Positions 1 through 9,835 are shown, counted from the first letter of the stretch. The stretch is 64,000 bases of DNA from Terriglobales bacterium (GCA_035561515.1 DATMXP010000019.1:148782-212781), one strand, 5' to 3'. The notes: generated from the letters alone by a model not told the origin. A program made the numbers and translations.

Positions 1-747
1 ACGAATTGTATCCTTGACCTGACCGACCTCAGCCTTGACGGTCACTCCGGCTAATTTGGCGGTTTCAGCAAGCAGCTTGAGCACCGAATCCACCAGTATT
101 TGCGGATCGGTTTCGACGATGCGCGGCGGAGCGGGGCGGCCAAAGTCCAAGACATTGCTGACCAGATTCTTTAGACGTTCGATTTCAGCCACGGCCAAGG
201 TTGCGAATTCCCTTCTGGTTGCGATCGGCAATTCTTCCCGTCGAAGAATCTGTACGGCCCCATCGATTGCTCCCAACGGGTTACGGATCTCGTGCGCCAG
301 TCCTGCGGCCAGCTCGCCCAGTGCCGAGAGTCGGTCGGCGCGTCGTAGTTGCTCAAAACTGTCCTGCAGCTGCTTGTAGACCTCGCTTAACTGCTGGGCC
401 GTAGCTTCCGCCTTGTATCGTTGCGTTCGTTCGTGATCGGAAAGAATGCCGATAATGAGGCTGATCGGAAAGAACATCCCAATCTCGATGTATTGCGAGG
501 CACTGAAATCGGGATGCATATGCCAAGCCATCCAGATATGAGGGATATAGACGATGCCGCAAAAGACCGAGGCAATCAGTCCCCCTCTCCATCCGTACCA
601 GAGTGCAAAGAGCGAAAGCGGTATGTAATAGGCTCTTTGCAGGAGTTGATGGAGAAGCATATGAGAGGTCGCCGCATAGTAGTGCAATGCCGAGACGCCT
701 ACGACCGCGACTCCAGCGACGAGGATACGCACGAGATGTCGGTTCAT
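1..747 (-). CDS. Sensor histidine kinase, C-terminus missing (off left edge)
   Basis: The reading frame is open on the minus strand from about 747 to the window edge, so the C-terminal ATPase part lies outside. The N-terminus has two or three hydrophobic segments, followed by a coiled stretch and a HisKA dimerisation region with the motif LAHEIRNPLGA; the phospho-accepting His is about residue 152. It is clearly paralogous to the complete kinase at 23644-24786 (same membrane region, same H-box context). The frame stays open to about position 942, so starts near 888 or 906 are possible. I chose 747 because the membrane segment begins there, as in the paralogue, though no clear ribosome binding site is visible. 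The signal sensed is unknown. Confidence 0.85.
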   Translation of the reverse strand, partial: MNRHLVRILVAGVAVVGVSALHYYAATSHMLLHQLLQRAYYIPLSLFALWYGWRGGLIASVFCGIVYIPHIWMAWHMHPDFSASQYIEIGMFFPISLIIGILSDHERTQRYKAEATAQQLSEVYKQLQDSFEQLRRADRLSALGELAAGLAHEIRNPLGAIDGAVQILRREELPIATRREFATLAVAEIERLKNLVSNVLDFGRPAPPRIVETDPQILVDSVLKLLAETAKLAGVTVKAEVGQVKDTIR

Positions 748-1220
748 GATCTTGACGCGGATTCTAGCACCGGACAACAACTGCCGCCGGGTACGGCTAT
801 CCAGGTACGACTCCAGAGCCGTGTCCGCCCTTACCCATGCCGTCAGGCAGTAATTCGCGGCGTCATTCCATTCATTCCAATGAGCCATACGTGTTGAACG
901 TTGCATGTTTAGGACCGAGAGCGATTGAATCAATGAAGAGCTTCATCCCCGACTTCGCACGCGCTATCTTTCTTAGGACACGTAGTACTCTGTCCAGCGT
1001 GAGCGGACTATTTGCGGCACGCAACTGCCCGATTTGGGGCACCGGGGGACAGATAGGTCCACGATTGCCTCGCTAGTTACAGGGAAACACAAGATCAACC
1101 GTTTGGCATGGCAACTGCATTGATACTGGCGAACTCCCGAGCTGATTCAAACCGTAATCTCCGGTGTGATTGAGGTCACAGACGCAGGTGATTCACCGGG
1201 ATATTCTGATCAAAATAGCA
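748..1220. other. Intergenic region, no gene recognised
   Basis: This region separates the minus-strand kinase from the plus-strand metal cluster and therefore should carry divergent promoters. I see no RNA gene, no strong inverted repeat and no convincing reading frame. The kinase frame could extend up to about 906 if an upstream start is used. Confidence 0.4.
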
Positions 1221-1625
1221 ATGGCACGGAAATTCAAATTCGTCACGGTGGTGCTGGCGGTCCTGATCTTTGTTGGGTCTGTTCCGATTTCGGCGCGTTG
1301 TGACCGTAGCCAACAAAGCGAACGCCGCGAGCATTGCGCTCCCGATTGCCCGATGATGGCGCACGCGGGCGTGCCGGCTGACACATCGTTCAATCTGCAG
1401 TCAGCCCTGAACAGCATTCCAGAGCGAACGAACTGCTGCACTATCTCCAATTCACGTCCCGAAACCGTGGCACAGCTCCAGGTACCAACGACGATGGCTG
1501 CAGACATGGTTTTCAGCACCACCGAAGCAGTGGCTCTGGTGTTCGCGGTTGCTGGCACATCTCCAGCTGTGCAGGAATCGTGTTATTCCGCAAGTCTTTC
1601 CTCAGCTTTTGTCCTTCGAATCTGA
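1221..1625 (+). CDS. Small secreted cysteine-containing protein, function unknown
   Basis: About 134 residues from the chosen start. The N-terminus (MARKFKFVTVVLAVLIFVGS) is a typical signal peptide, followed by a Cys-rich stretch with CAPDCPMM and, further on, a CC pair. The frame stays open upstream to 1170, but the start at 1221 places the positive charges directly before the hydrophobic core. It precedes an RND metal-efflux cluster in the same direction, so a periplasmic metal-related role is possible; that is only a context argument. I do not recognise the family. Confidence 0.6.
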   Translation: MARKFKFVTVVLAVLIFVGSVPISARCDRSQQSERREHCAPDCPMMAHAGVPADTSFNLQSALNSIPERTNCCTISNSRPETVAQLQVPTTMAADMVFSTTEAVALVFAVAGTSPAVQESCYSASLSSAFVLRI

Positions 1626-1741
1626 TCTTGTTTCTCTAATCATCCTGCTCCGTAATTCCGATTAACTAGTCGGTGAAGTGTTCAATCTCACCGGGCGCTG
1701 TGTAACCGCCTGGTGGTGACTCCAGATTCCGAGTGAACTTA

Positions 1742-3094
1742 ATGAAGAAGGTACGATTAATACTGTTCTTAGTGTTGGGGGCTGCAAGCTGGACGCTTGC
1801 GGCCGACAAAGGCGCCGGTTCGCAGGTCCAGGTAGAGGTTGCCCCAGCGTCGCCAACCAATGCGAACCCACCAGCGGCTGTGCTGACACTGGATGATGTG
1901 ATTCGAGAAGGGCTCGAAAGGAACCCTTCCGTACAGGCGGCCTTCCACCAAGTCGAAGCGCAACGGCGCCGCGTGCCACAGGTTCGCACACTGCCCGATC
2001 CAACCGTTTCTACTGGCTGGGCCGGGAATATTACTCCTTTCAGCGTTCAAAATGGCGACCCATCCAGTTCACGTTTTGTGAGCGTGTCTCAGCAGCTGTT
2101 GTACCCAGGGAAGCTAAAGCTGCGTGGTGAAGTGGCGAGCAAAGAAGTGGAAGCCGCAACTTGGGACTACGAGGCCGTTCGTCGTCGCGTTGTCGCTGAT
2201 CTCAAAGTGGCTTATTACGACTATTCCTTCCAGGACAAGGCAATTCAAACCACGCAACGGAACAAGGAACTGCTGCAGAAGCTCGCCAGCATTGCCGAAG
2301 CTCGCTATCGCGTCGGAAAAGGTGTTCAGCAGGACGTACTGAAATCACAGGTTGAGATCTCGTTGCTTTTGCAGAAGCTGACGGTCTTAGAGCAACAGAA
2401 AAAGACCGCTCAGGTGCGCCTGAACACACTGCTGGCACGAGATCCGGAATCACCGTTGCCTCCAGCAGCCGATTTGCCGGTGCCAGAGATGGCCATCAGT
2501 CTGGAAGCTCTATATGCGCAAGCCCGTGCGGCCGATCCCTTGCTGCAACGAGAGCAGACCCTAGTGCAGCGGAGCAATGTTGCCATCAGTCTAGCCAAGC
2601 GGGACTACTACCCGGATTTTACGGTCGGCTACATGTATCAGCAGCGTCCTGATATGCCGGACATGAATGGATTCACGTTCGGCGTGAATATTCCGATCTT
2701 CTACAAAACGAAACAGCGCGAGGCGGTTCGTCAAGCGGCGGAAGAGCGCATCAGCGCCGAGCGCAGTCGCGACAATCGGCAAAATGAACTGAACTTCGAG
2801 TTGAAGCAGCAGTACCTCGCAGCCCAGGCTTCGAGCCAGCTGTTGCGCCTCTATTCTGAAGGCGTGGTCCCGCAGTCCTCGCTTGCCCTGGAATCTTCCA
2901 TGTCGGCTTATCAGGTCGGCAACGTCGATTTCCTCACCGTGATCGGTAACTTCACCACACTCTTGAACTACCAAGTGGATTACTACCGCGAACTCGCCAA
3001 TTTCGATTCGGCTCTGGCTCGGATTGAAGCCCTGGTGGGAGTGGACCCGACGGTGGCGAAGGCGACGACTGATGTGCAAACGGAAAAGAGGTAA
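1742..3094 (+). CDS. TolC-family outer membrane efflux protein (CusC/CzcC-like)
   Basis: About 450 residues with a signal peptide ending at WTLA-A, then the repeated long helical segments of the TolC/OEP family (for example the ALEGVDPT-type end of the second repeat: ARIEALVGVDPT). It should form the trimeric outer-membrane channel of the CusB/CusA pump encoded just downstream. An in-frame GTG at 1733 is an alternative start; ATG 1742 is preferred because a GAGTG sequence lies about six bases before it. It is the first gene of the tight efflux operon. Confidence 0.92.
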   Translation: MKKVRLILFLVLGAASWTLAADKGAGSQVQVEVAPASPTNANPPAAVLTLDDVIREGLERNPSVQAAFHQVEAQRRRVPQVRTLPDPTVSTGWAGNITPFSVQNGDPSSSRFVSVSQQLLYPGKLKLRGEVASKEVEAATWDYEAVRRRVVADLKVAYYDYSFQDKAIQTTQRNKELLQKLASIAEARYRVGKGVQQDVLKSQVEISLLLQKLTVLEQQKKTAQVRLNTLLARDPESPLPPAADLPVPEMAISLEALYAQARAADPLLQREQTLVQRSNVAISLAKRDYYPDFTVGYMYQQRPDMPDMNGFTFGVNIPIFYKTKQREAVRQAAEERISAERSRDNRQNELNFELKQQYLAAQASSQLLRLYSEGVVPQSSLALESSMSAYQVGNVDFLTVIGNFTTLLNYQVDYYRELANFDSALARIEALVGVDPTVAKATTDVQTEKR

Positions 3095-3098
3095 GTGT

Positions 3099-3284
3099 AT
3101 GCGGAACTCTACAGGTGCCAAGATTTTGACTGATCTTAAGGAACAATTCGAAACATTGCCCAAAGAAATCAGGAAGCAGCTCATCGCCGTGCTCGATGAA
3201 ATGGGAAAAGAGCTTGAGCGCACTGAGCGAAAGTCAGCTGCAATTTACGACAGGAGCACACATTCATGGTTCGCAAGAGCGTAA
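3099..3284 (+). CDS. Small charged helical protein between CusC-like and CusB-like genes
   Basis: 61 residues, rich in Lys and Glu, predicted mostly helical (LKEQFETLPKEIRKQLIAVL). It has a good ribosome binding site (AGAGGTAAG) before ATG 3099, starts four bases after the upstream stop and overlaps the start of the CusB-like gene by 19 bases. The position and codon context argue that it is translated. No family was recognised; a small accessory or translational-coupling peptide of the efflux operon is possible. Confidence 0.5.
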   Translation: MRNSTGAKILTDLKEQFETLPKEIRKQLIAVLDEMGKELERTERKSAAIYDRSTHSWFARA

Positions 3285-4699
3285 TCATTGCCGCGGTCTT
3301 CACCGCTGTCATTGTTCTCGGTTTTATCTATCGAGGAAAGATTGTTACTGCATTTCACCGGCTTCGCTCGACTCAGACGGCCTCCAGTTCAGCTACGCCC
3401 GGAGAGAAGAAGGTGCTGTATTGGTACGACGCGATGAATCCGACGCATACCTACGATAAACCCGGGAAGGCTCCGGACGGCATGGATCTGGTCCCGAAGT
3501 ATGCGGAAGAGGAAGTTGCCGCTAGCTCGTCCTCGGAAGGCCATTCCGGACATAAGGAACGCAAAGTCTTGTACTGGTACGACCCGATGCACCCCGTCTA
3601 CAAGGCGAACAAGCCTGGAACAGCCCCCGATTGCGGCATGGAACTCGTGCCGAAGTATGCCGACGAGGATACGGGTGAGGCGGCGATGGCTGTGGGAACG
3701 GTGAAGATCTCTACCGAAAAGCAACAGCTTATCGGCGTGCGTACTGCGACCGTCGAGCGCAAGCCATTGGTCCGCAGCGTGCGCACAACCGGACAACTTA
3801 CGGCAGACGAAACCAGGATTGCGCACGTGCACGTCAAGATCAGTGGCTACATCGACCAAGTGTATGTCGACTACGTCGGTCAGCTGGTAAAGAAAGGGCA
3901 ACCGCTGTTCACCGTTTACAGCCCCGACTTGGTGGCGACCCAGGAGGAGTATCTCATCGCCAAGCGGGGCGACAAGACGATGGGTGGCTCTCAATTCAAG
4001 GAGGTATCGGAAGGGGCCCAGTCATTGCTCGAATCCGCCCGTCGGCGGCTGAAACTTTGGGACATCAGCGACGAACAGATTCACCGCTTGGATCGAACGG
4101 GAGAAGTAACGCGCACGATGACGTTTTACTCCCCGGTTGACGGTTTCGTGATGGAGCGCAAGGCATTTCCGCAAACGGCTATCACGCCCGATATGGATCT
4201 GTATCAGATCACGGATTTATCGAAGGTTTGGGTCAATGCCGACGTGTACGAGTATGAAGTGCCGTTCGTCAAAGTCGGCCAGAGCGTCGACATGCAGCTT
4301 AGCTATTATCCCGGCAAAACCTATACCGGCAAGATCACCTACATCTATCCGACGGTTGACCCCGTAGCCCGCACGGTCAAGGTACGCATCGAGGTCCCAA
4401 ACCCGGATTTCGAACTCAAACCCCAGATGTTCGCCAATGTGGAATTGAAGATCAATTACGGCACTCACGTTGTCGTACCACAAGAGGCGGTGATGGATTC
4501 CGGAGACAAGCAGTATGTGTTCCTGGTGCATGACGGAGGCACATTCGAGCCGCGGAATATCGAGATTGGTCCAAAGTTGGACGGGAAAGTAGCCGTACTT
4601 TCCGGTCTCGAGGCAGGTGACACGATCGTCACCTCCGGCAACTTCCTGGTTGATTCGGAAAGCCGTTTGAAGAGCGCCATGGGCGGCATGAAGCACTGA
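3266..4699 (+). CDS. cusB: RND efflux periplasmic adaptor (CusB-like) with two heavy-metal-binding domains
   Basis: 477 residues: N-terminal membrane anchor or signal (residues 5-22), then two tandem heavy-metal-binding motifs (about 50-80 and 101-132) of the YWYDPMHP...PGxAPDCGMELVPKY type, then the biotinyl-lipoyl/HlyD barrel-sandwich region and beta-barrel typical of membrane fusion proteins. The second motif has the usual APDCGM; in the first the Cys is absent (APDGM). It should link the inner-membrane pump (5197-8508) to the TolC-like channel (1742-3094) and hand over Cu(I)/Ag(I)-like ions. Substrate is inferred from the family. Confidence 0.93.
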   Translation: MVRKSVIIAAVFTAVIVLGFIYRGKIVTAFHRLRSTQTASSSATPGEKKVLYWYDAMNPTHTYDKPGKAPDGMDLVPKYAEEEVAASSSSEGHSGHKERKVLYWYDPMHPVYKANKPGTAPDCGMELVPKYADEDTGEAAMAVGTVKISTEKQQLIGVRTATVERKPLVRSVRTTGQLTADETRIAHVHVKISGYIDQVYVDYVGQLVKKGQPLFTVYSPDLVATQEEYLIAKRGDKTMGGSQFKEVSEGAQSLLESARRRLKLWDISDEQIHRLDRTGEVTRTMTFYSPVDGFVMERKAFPQTAITPDMDLYQITDLSKVWVNADVYEYEVPFVKVGQSVDMQLSYYPGKTYTGKITYIYPTVDPVARTVKVRIEVPNPDFELKPQMFANVELKINYGTHVVVPQEAVMDSGDKQYVFLVHDGGTFEPRNIEIGPKLDGKVAVLSGLEAGDTIVTSGNFLVDSESRLKSAMGGMKH

Positions 4700-4708
4700 G
4701 GAGGGCGT

Positions 4709-5200
4709 ATGGCGAAAAAAGCTTCCATCGTGTCGCTGGTAGTTCTGGTTATCGTGGGTGGTCTGTTCATGGCCGGAGATTGGTCGATGCGTCGGCGTGA
4801 ACGTGAATTCTGTGGGATCTGCCGGCGACACGTAAACCCGAAACTGGCGGTTGTGGCCGTACTTGGAGGCAAACAGCGGCACGTGTGTTGCGCTCGTTGT
4901 GCGGTCACCGAGGCCCGTCAAGAGAAGCAACCGCTGCGATTGGTATCGGTCACCGATTACACATCCGGCCGAACCATCAATCCGGCCGATGCCTGGTTCG
5001 TAGAAGACAGTCGAGCAATGGCGTGCGACCACGACATGTCGATGACTGACGAGAGTAAACAGCCGTTACAAATGACATTTGATCGCTGCGCTCCTGGAGC
5101 TTTTGCGTTTACTTCCGAGCAACAGGCACGCAGTTTTGTTCAAGAGAATGGGGGCGTCATCCGTCGTCTTCCCGAGCTTGCAAAAGAGGTTCAGCAATGA
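4709..5200 (+). CDS. NosL-like membrane-anchored metal-binding protein
   Basis: 163 residues with an N-terminal membrane anchor (about 6-23). It carries CGIC and CCARC cysteine motifs, a segment YTSGRTINPADAWFV and a C-terminal CAPGAFAFTSEQQARSF segment; this order matches NosL/nitrous-oxide-reductase accessory proteins, which bind Cu(I). A HDMSM stretch may add a metal site. It lies between the adaptor and the pump and its stop overlaps the next start (ATGA), so it is part of the efflux operon, most likely as a copper-binding accessory. The assignment rests on motif order, not on an alignment. Confidence 0.7.
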   Translation: MAKKASIVSLVVLVIVGGLFMAGDWSMRRREREFCGICRRHVNPKLAVVAVLGGKQRHVCCARCAVTEARQEKQPLRLVSVTDYTSGRTINPADAWFVEDSRAMACDHDMSMTDESKQPLQMTFDRCAPGAFAFTSEQQARSFVQENGGVIRRLPELAKEVQQ

Positions 5201-8200
5201 TTGATCATCTTATCGAAGCCTGCGCCAAGAACAAATTCCTGGTGTTTCTCTTCATTGGCGTGGCCCTTCTCTTTGGCGTGCACTCGCTGAAGAACACCAA
5301 ACTGGATGCTATCCCTGATCTCTCCGATACACAGGTCATTGTGTATTCGCGATGGGATCGCAGCCCAGACATCATGGAAGATCAGGTCACTTACCCGATT
5401 GTGTCAGCCCTGCTGGGTTTACCCAAAGTCAAGGACATTCGTGGTTTCTCGGATTTCGGGTACTCGTATGTCTACATCATCTTTGAAGAAGGTACCGACA
5501 TCTACTGGGCACGCTCCCGGACCCTGGAATATCTGAGTTCCGTTACTCCGCGATTGCCCAAAGGAGTGAACGTAGAGCTTGCCAAGGATGACACTGCCGT
5601 CGGTTGGGTCTACCAGTATGCCCTGGTCGATACTGCCGGTCAGTACAGTCTGGAGCAAATGCGTAGCTACCAGGACTGGTACCTACGCTACGCCCTGCAA
5701 TCGGTTCCCGGGGTGGCCGAGGTGGCTCCTCTGGGCGGCTTCGTGCGGCAATACCAAGTCAATGTCGATCCCAACAAGCTGCTCGGATACAAGATCCCGA
5801 TCAACATGGTCGTGGAAGCGGTCCAGAAGGGCAATAACGACGTGGGCGCGCGTTTGGTGGAAATGAGCGGTCGGGAATACATGGTGCGGGGCCGCGGCTA
5901 TATCAAGTCGCTGGATGACATCGGCAAGATCGTGGTCATGAACAATCCCCAGACCGGCACACCGGTTCTCGTGCGCGATATCGCCACCGTCACCTACGGG
6001 CCTGAGATTCGCCGTGGTGTCGGCGAAATTGATGGCCGTGGTGAAACGGTTGGTGGCGTGGTGATCATGCGTTTCGGCGAGAACGCTCAGAAAGTCATCG
6101 AACGCGTAAAGGAGAAGATCAAAGATCTGGAGCCAACTCTGCCGAAGGGCTTGAAGATTGTCAACACCTACGATCGTTCCGATCTGATCGATCGCTCGGT
6201 TGAAAACCTCAAACACACGCTGCTTGAGGAGTTAATCATCGTCAGCCTGGTGATCATGATCTTCCTGTGGCACTTTCCCAGTGCCATCATTCCCATCATC
6301 ACGATTCCAATCACCGTGGTGTTGGCCTTTATCCCCATGCAGTTGAGCGGCATGACAGCCAACATCATGTCCCTGGGAGGAATCGCTGTCGCGATCGGGG
6401 CCATGGTGGACGCCGCCGTTGTGGTAGTTGAGCAGACCCACAAGAAACTTGAGCACTGGAACGCCGAAGGCCGCCCGGGGGATTACCACCAGGTGGTTAT
6501 CTCCGCCGTTAAGGAGGTGGGCGGACCCAGCTTCTTCGCACTTTTGGTGATTGCCGTCTCCTTCCTTCCCGTCTTCACGTTGGAAGCGCAGGAAGGCCGG
6601 TTGTTCAAACCATTGGCGTACACCAAGAACTTTTCCATGGCGATCGCGGCCGTGCTGGCCGTAACTCTTGATCCAGCCATGCGGTTGCTGTTTACCCGGA
6701 TGGATAATTTCACTTTCCGCCCGAAGTGGCTGGCCAAAATCGTGAATGCCGTTCTGGTCGGCAAGATTCACAGCGAAGATGATCATCCCATCAGCCGTCC
6801 ACTGATGAAGATCTACCACCCGGTCGTTGAGTTTGTCCTCGAACACAAGTGGAAGACGATTGCGGCTGCGGTGCTAGCGATGGTACTCACGGTTCCTGTG
6901 TTCTTCAAGCTTGGTTCTGAGTTCATGCCTCCGCTGGATGAAGGCACGTTGCTGTACATGCCAACCACCCTGCCAGGCATGTCGGTTACCGAGGCATCTC
7001 GCATTCTCCAGATCCAGGACAAGATCATGAAAAGTTTCCCGGAGGTGCAGAGCGTATTTGGCAAAGCGGGCCGTGTCGAGAGCTCAACTGATCCAGCGCC
7101 GTACGCCATGATGGAATCAGTAGTAGTTCTAAAGCCTCAGGAGCAATGGCCGAAGCGCTCACGCTGGTACTCCAGATGGGCTCCTGACTGGCTACAGGGT
7201 ATGCTCCGCCGTTTCTGGCCGGACCACAAAACAACACAAGAATTGATCTATGGTCCCGGCGGTCTGAACGAAGCGCTCACCATTCCAGGCATTGCCAATG
7301 CATGGACCATGCCCATCAAGGGACGCATTGACATGCTCACTACCGGCGTGCGAACGCCGTTGGGTATCAAGATCCTCGGTTCCGACTTAGGGGAGGTACA
7401 GAAGGTTGGCGAAGAAATCGAGATGGCGCTCAAGGACATTCCGGGTACAACCAGCGTGTTCGCCGAGCGAACCACAGGTGGATACTTCCTGGACTTCGAT
7501 CTTAAACGCGACGAACTCGCTCGGTACGGTCTGACGATCGATGATGCCAATGAGGTATTGATGTCTGCCGTCGGAGGCGAAGACGTTACCACGACCGTAG
7601 AGGGTCGCGAACGGTACCCGGTCAATGTTCGGTACCTGCGAGACTATCGCAGCGACATTGACAAGCTACAGCGCGTGTTGGTTTCAACGCCGTCGGGCGC
7701 GCAGATCCCGTTGGGGCAGATTGCCGATATCTCTCTGAAAACCGGTCCCGGCATGATTCGCGACGAGAACGGCAGGTTGAGCGGCTACGTGTACGTCGAC
7801 GTGTCCGGCCGTGACATTGGCAGCTACGTGGAGCAAGCCAAGAAAGTGGTTAGCGAGAAGGTTAGTGTCCCCGTGGGCTATCAGCTTGTCTGGAGCGGTC
7901 AGTACGAGTCGATGATCCGCGTCAAGGAGCGGCTGAAGATCGTGCTGCCGGTAACGCTGTTCATCGTGTTCCTGCTGCTGTACTTCAATACGAAGTCGAC
8001 AGTGAAGACGATGATCATCCTGCTGGCGGTTCCTTTCTCCGCCATTGGAGCGATTTGGTTCCTCTATCTCCTCAACTACAACATGAGCATTGCCGTCTGG
8101 GTGGGATTGATCGCGCTTCTTGGGGTGGATGCGGAAACGGCGGTCTTCATGCTGCTGTATCTGGATCTGGCTTATCACGATGCGATCAACAAAGGCAAGA

Positions 8201-8508
8201 TGCGCAGTTGGGACGATCTCCGTGAAGCCATCGTGGTGGGGGCCGTCAAGCGCCTTCGTCCGAAGGTGATGACCGTGGCCTGCATGTTGTTCGGATTGCT
8301 GCCGATCATGTGGTCGGTGGGAGCCGGCGGCGATGTGATGAAGCGCATCGCGGCTCCGATGATTGGAGGGATTCTTACTTCGTTTTTGATGGAACTGATC
8401 ATCTATCCCCCGATCTTCGCGATCTGGAAGTGGAACTTCGAGGTCAAACCGAGACTGAAACACGAGCAGAACTCGTCCACACCGGTCGAGCAACTGACGA
8501 GCGCATAG
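5197..8508 (+). CDS. cusA: CusA/CzcA-family heavy-metal RND efflux pump
   Basis: 1103 residues, the normal length for HME-RND permeases, with twelve transmembrane segments in two halves and two large periplasmic loops. Characteristic stretches include the N-terminal LIEACAKNKFLVF, the TM4 segment GGIAVAIGAMVDAAVVVVEQ with the proton-relay Asp, and the C-terminal GVDAETAVFMLLYLDLAY typical of CusA. It exports Cu/Ag-type ions from periplasm and cytoplasm by proton antiport. Start overlaps the stop of the NosL-like gene by four bases, so translation is probably coupled. Confidence 0.95.
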   Translation: MIDHLIEACAKNKFLVFLFIGVALLFGVHSLKNTKLDAIPDLSDTQVIVYSRWDRSPDIMEDQVTYPIVSALLGLPKVKDIRGFSDFGYSYVYIIFEEGTDIYWARSRTLEYLSSVTPRLPKGVNVELAKDDTAVGWVYQYALVDTAGQYSLEQMRSYQDWYLRYALQSVPGVAEVAPLGGFVRQYQVNVDPNKLLGYKIPINMVVEAVQKGNNDVGARLVEMSGREYMVRGRGYIKSLDDIGKIVVMNNPQTGTPVLVRDIATVTYGPEIRRGVGEIDGRGETVGGVVIMRFGENAQKVIERVKEKIKDLEPTLPKGLKIVNTYDRSDLIDRSVENLKHTLLEELIIVSLVIMIFLWHFPSAIIPIITIPITVVLAFIPMQLSGMTANIMSLGGIAVAIGAMVDAAVVVVEQTHKKLEHWNAEGRPGDYHQVVISAVKEVGGPSFFALLVIAVSFLPVFTLEAQEGRLFKPLAYTKNFSMAIAAVLAVTLDPAMRLLFTRMDNFTFRPKWLAKIVNAVLVGKIHSEDDHPISRPLMKIYHPVVEFVLEHKWKTIAAAVLAMVLTVPVFFKLGSEFMPPLDEGTLLYMPTTLPGMSVTEASRILQIQDKIMKSFPEVQSVFGKAGRVESSTDPAPYAMMESVVVLKPQEQWPKRSRWYSRWAPDWLQGMLRRFWPDHKTTQELIYGPGGLNEALTIPGIANAWTMPIKGRIDMLTTGVRTPLGIKILGSDLGEVQKVGEEIEMALKDIPGTTSVFAERTTGGYFLDFDLKRDELARYGLTIDDANEVLMSAVGGEDVTTTVEGRERYPVNVRYLRDYRSDIDKLQRVLVSTPSGAQIPLGQIADISLKTGPGMIRDENGRLSGYVYVDVSGRDIGSYVEQAKKVVSEKVSVPVGYQLVWSGQYESMIRVKERLKIVLPVTLFIVFLLLYFNTKSTVKTMIILLAVPFSAIGAIWFLYLLNYNMSIAVWVGLIALLGVDAETAVFMLLYLDLAYHDAINKGKMRSWDDLREAIVVGAVKRLRPKVMTVACMLFGLLPIMWSVGAGGDVMKRIAAPMIGGILTSFLMELIIYPPIFAIWKWNFEVKPRLKHEQNSSTPVEQLTSA

Positions 8509-8516
8509 CAGAGAAC

Positions 8517-9287
8517 ATGAGCAAATACGGCAAACGGATTCTACTTTTCGCGACGCTAATGATGGCGACCGGGGCCTTGGCGCAGTCTTCCAGTGCCGTG
8601 GAGGAGCAGTTTGCCGACCTGACGCAGTCACTGAGCGGAACGGCCGATCGCCTCCTGACGGCTGCTTCCGCTCACGACGCCGCTGTTCCCAACCCAGTAG
8701 CTAGTACGGCTATCTTGCCACAGCCAGCGGAAGCTCTCGGTCTGATGGCACGGAGTCGCCGGTGGCAGGAACTGCGCCAACAGATAGAACCCATTTTGAA
8801 AGCGCAAGGATTGCCGATTGAAGTTTTGGCAGTGGTGAAAGTCGAGAGTGGCGGCCAACCGGATGCGCTCTCCCGCGCAGGCGCCAGGGGACTGTGGCAG
8901 TTGATGCCGGACACGGCCCGGCGCTACGGACTGATTGTGGACGGCGCCACGGATGAACGTTTGGATCCGGAGAAGGCGACGTGGGCCGCCACTCAATACC
9001 TACGCGAGCTTCTGGAGCTGTTTGGAGATTGGCGGCTGGCGCTGGCGGCTTACAACGCCGGAGAAGACGCGGTGTCTCGTGCCATCACTCGCTCAGGATC
9101 GCGTGAGTTTGAGGTGTTGCGCCTGAAGCGAGTGCTACCGGAGGAGACACGCAAATACGTCCCCGCCGTTCTGGCTGTAATGAGGCAACTCGGAAGCGTC
9201 GGGGAACCCAAGCTGCCTGAACCGATTACACGAGTGTCTCTCGACAACAGCGCTCGGGTATATGCCTCGACGGACGCCGGAGATTAA
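8517..9287 (+). CDS. Lytic transglycosylase (SLT domain)
   Basis: About 256 residues. A signal peptide (to ALAQ) is followed by a linker and an SLT-type catalytic domain: VVKVESGGQPDALSRAGARG with the catalytic Glu, the GLWQLMPDTA motif and LALAAYNAGEDAV. It cleaves peptidoglycan glycan strands, which could help assemble the trans-envelope efflux complex encoded upstream or may be independent. It begins eight bases after the cusA stop and is co-directional, so is likely in the same transcript. An upstream in-frame extension overlapping cusA was rejected because it lacks a signal peptide. Confidence 0.88.
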   Translation: MSKYGKRILLFATLMMATGALAQSSSAVEEQFADLTQSLSGTADRLLTAASAHDAAVPNPVASTAILPQPAEALGLMARSRRWQELRQQIEPILKAQGLPIEVLAVVKVESGGQPDALSRAGARGLWQLMPDTARRYGLIVDGATDERLDPEKATWAATQYLRELLELFGDWRLALAAYNAGEDAVSRAITRSGSREFEVLRLKRVLPEETRKYVPAVLAVMRQLGSVGEPKLPEPITRVSLDNSARVYASTDAGD

Positions 9288-9292
9288 ACAGA

Positions 9293-9811
9293 ATGGGACT
9301 CTACGCCAAAAAGAAGAGTGTCGGTGGCAAGTACGTCTTCTGGCCGGTGTGGGCGCTCTGCGGATTTCTTGCGCTAACGATGCTGGCAGCAGCCGTTCGC
9401 TTGTACCTGGACCAGCGGCCCAAGCGTTCCGACATTGCAGTCATGGATATACCGGAGGGCAATGAGATTCGATTCCGCTCGGCGGATTTTCCGGCCGGCC
9501 AGCTGCGAATGTTTCGTGTTTCCGGAACCGGAATCACTCTCGCGGTGAAGCGATTGCCAGATCGGGTTCACGTGGCTTTATCGAACTGCACGGTTTGCTC
9601 TCGTCATGGTCATAAGAGCTATGCCCAACAGAACGAGTTGTTCTGCGGTGTATGCAACCAGCCAATGCGTTTTGCGGAGGACGCATTGGCTGCAAGGATC
9701 GCGAAGGGCCAGTGCCCTCTTCCGGAAGTACCGGTTGCAGAAGAGCGCGGGATGATCGTGATCGCAACCAAAGACGTCGTCCGAGTTGCGGATCAGGCTT
9801 TGATGAAGTGA
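9293..9811 (+). CDS. DUF2318-like membrane-anchored cysteine protein
   Basis: 172 residues. A single transmembrane segment near residues 16-38 precedes a periplasmic domain with CTVCSRHGHKSY, CGVCNQPMRF and a terminal CPLPEVPV segment. This Cys/His order matches DUF2318 proteins, described as Fe-S or metal-containing and often next to FtsX-type ABC transporters for metals. A second protein of the type is encoded at 10269-10796. It starts five bases after the transglycosylase stop. The redox or transport role is inferred from family context. Confidence 0.65.
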   Translation: MGLYAKKKSVGGKYVFWPVWALCGFLALTMLAAAVRLYLDQRPKRSDIAVMDIPEGNEIRFRSADFPAGQLRMFRVSGTGITLAVKRLPDRVHVALSNCTVCSRHGHKSYAQQNELFCGVCNQPMRFAEDALAARIAKGQCPLPEVPVAEERGMIVIATKDVVRVADQALMK

Positions 9812-9835
9812 AGCAGGAAGAAGGAGAACAGTCAG

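Noticed and set aside
2591..3223. Antisense frame opposite the TolC-like gene
   Set aside because: It overlaps a complete efflux gene and lacks a plausible product.
7684..8631. Long open frame of 315 codons antisense to the CusA gene
   Set aside because: It is the reverse-frame shadow of a clear coding gene; the product is His/Arg-rich without domain or start context.
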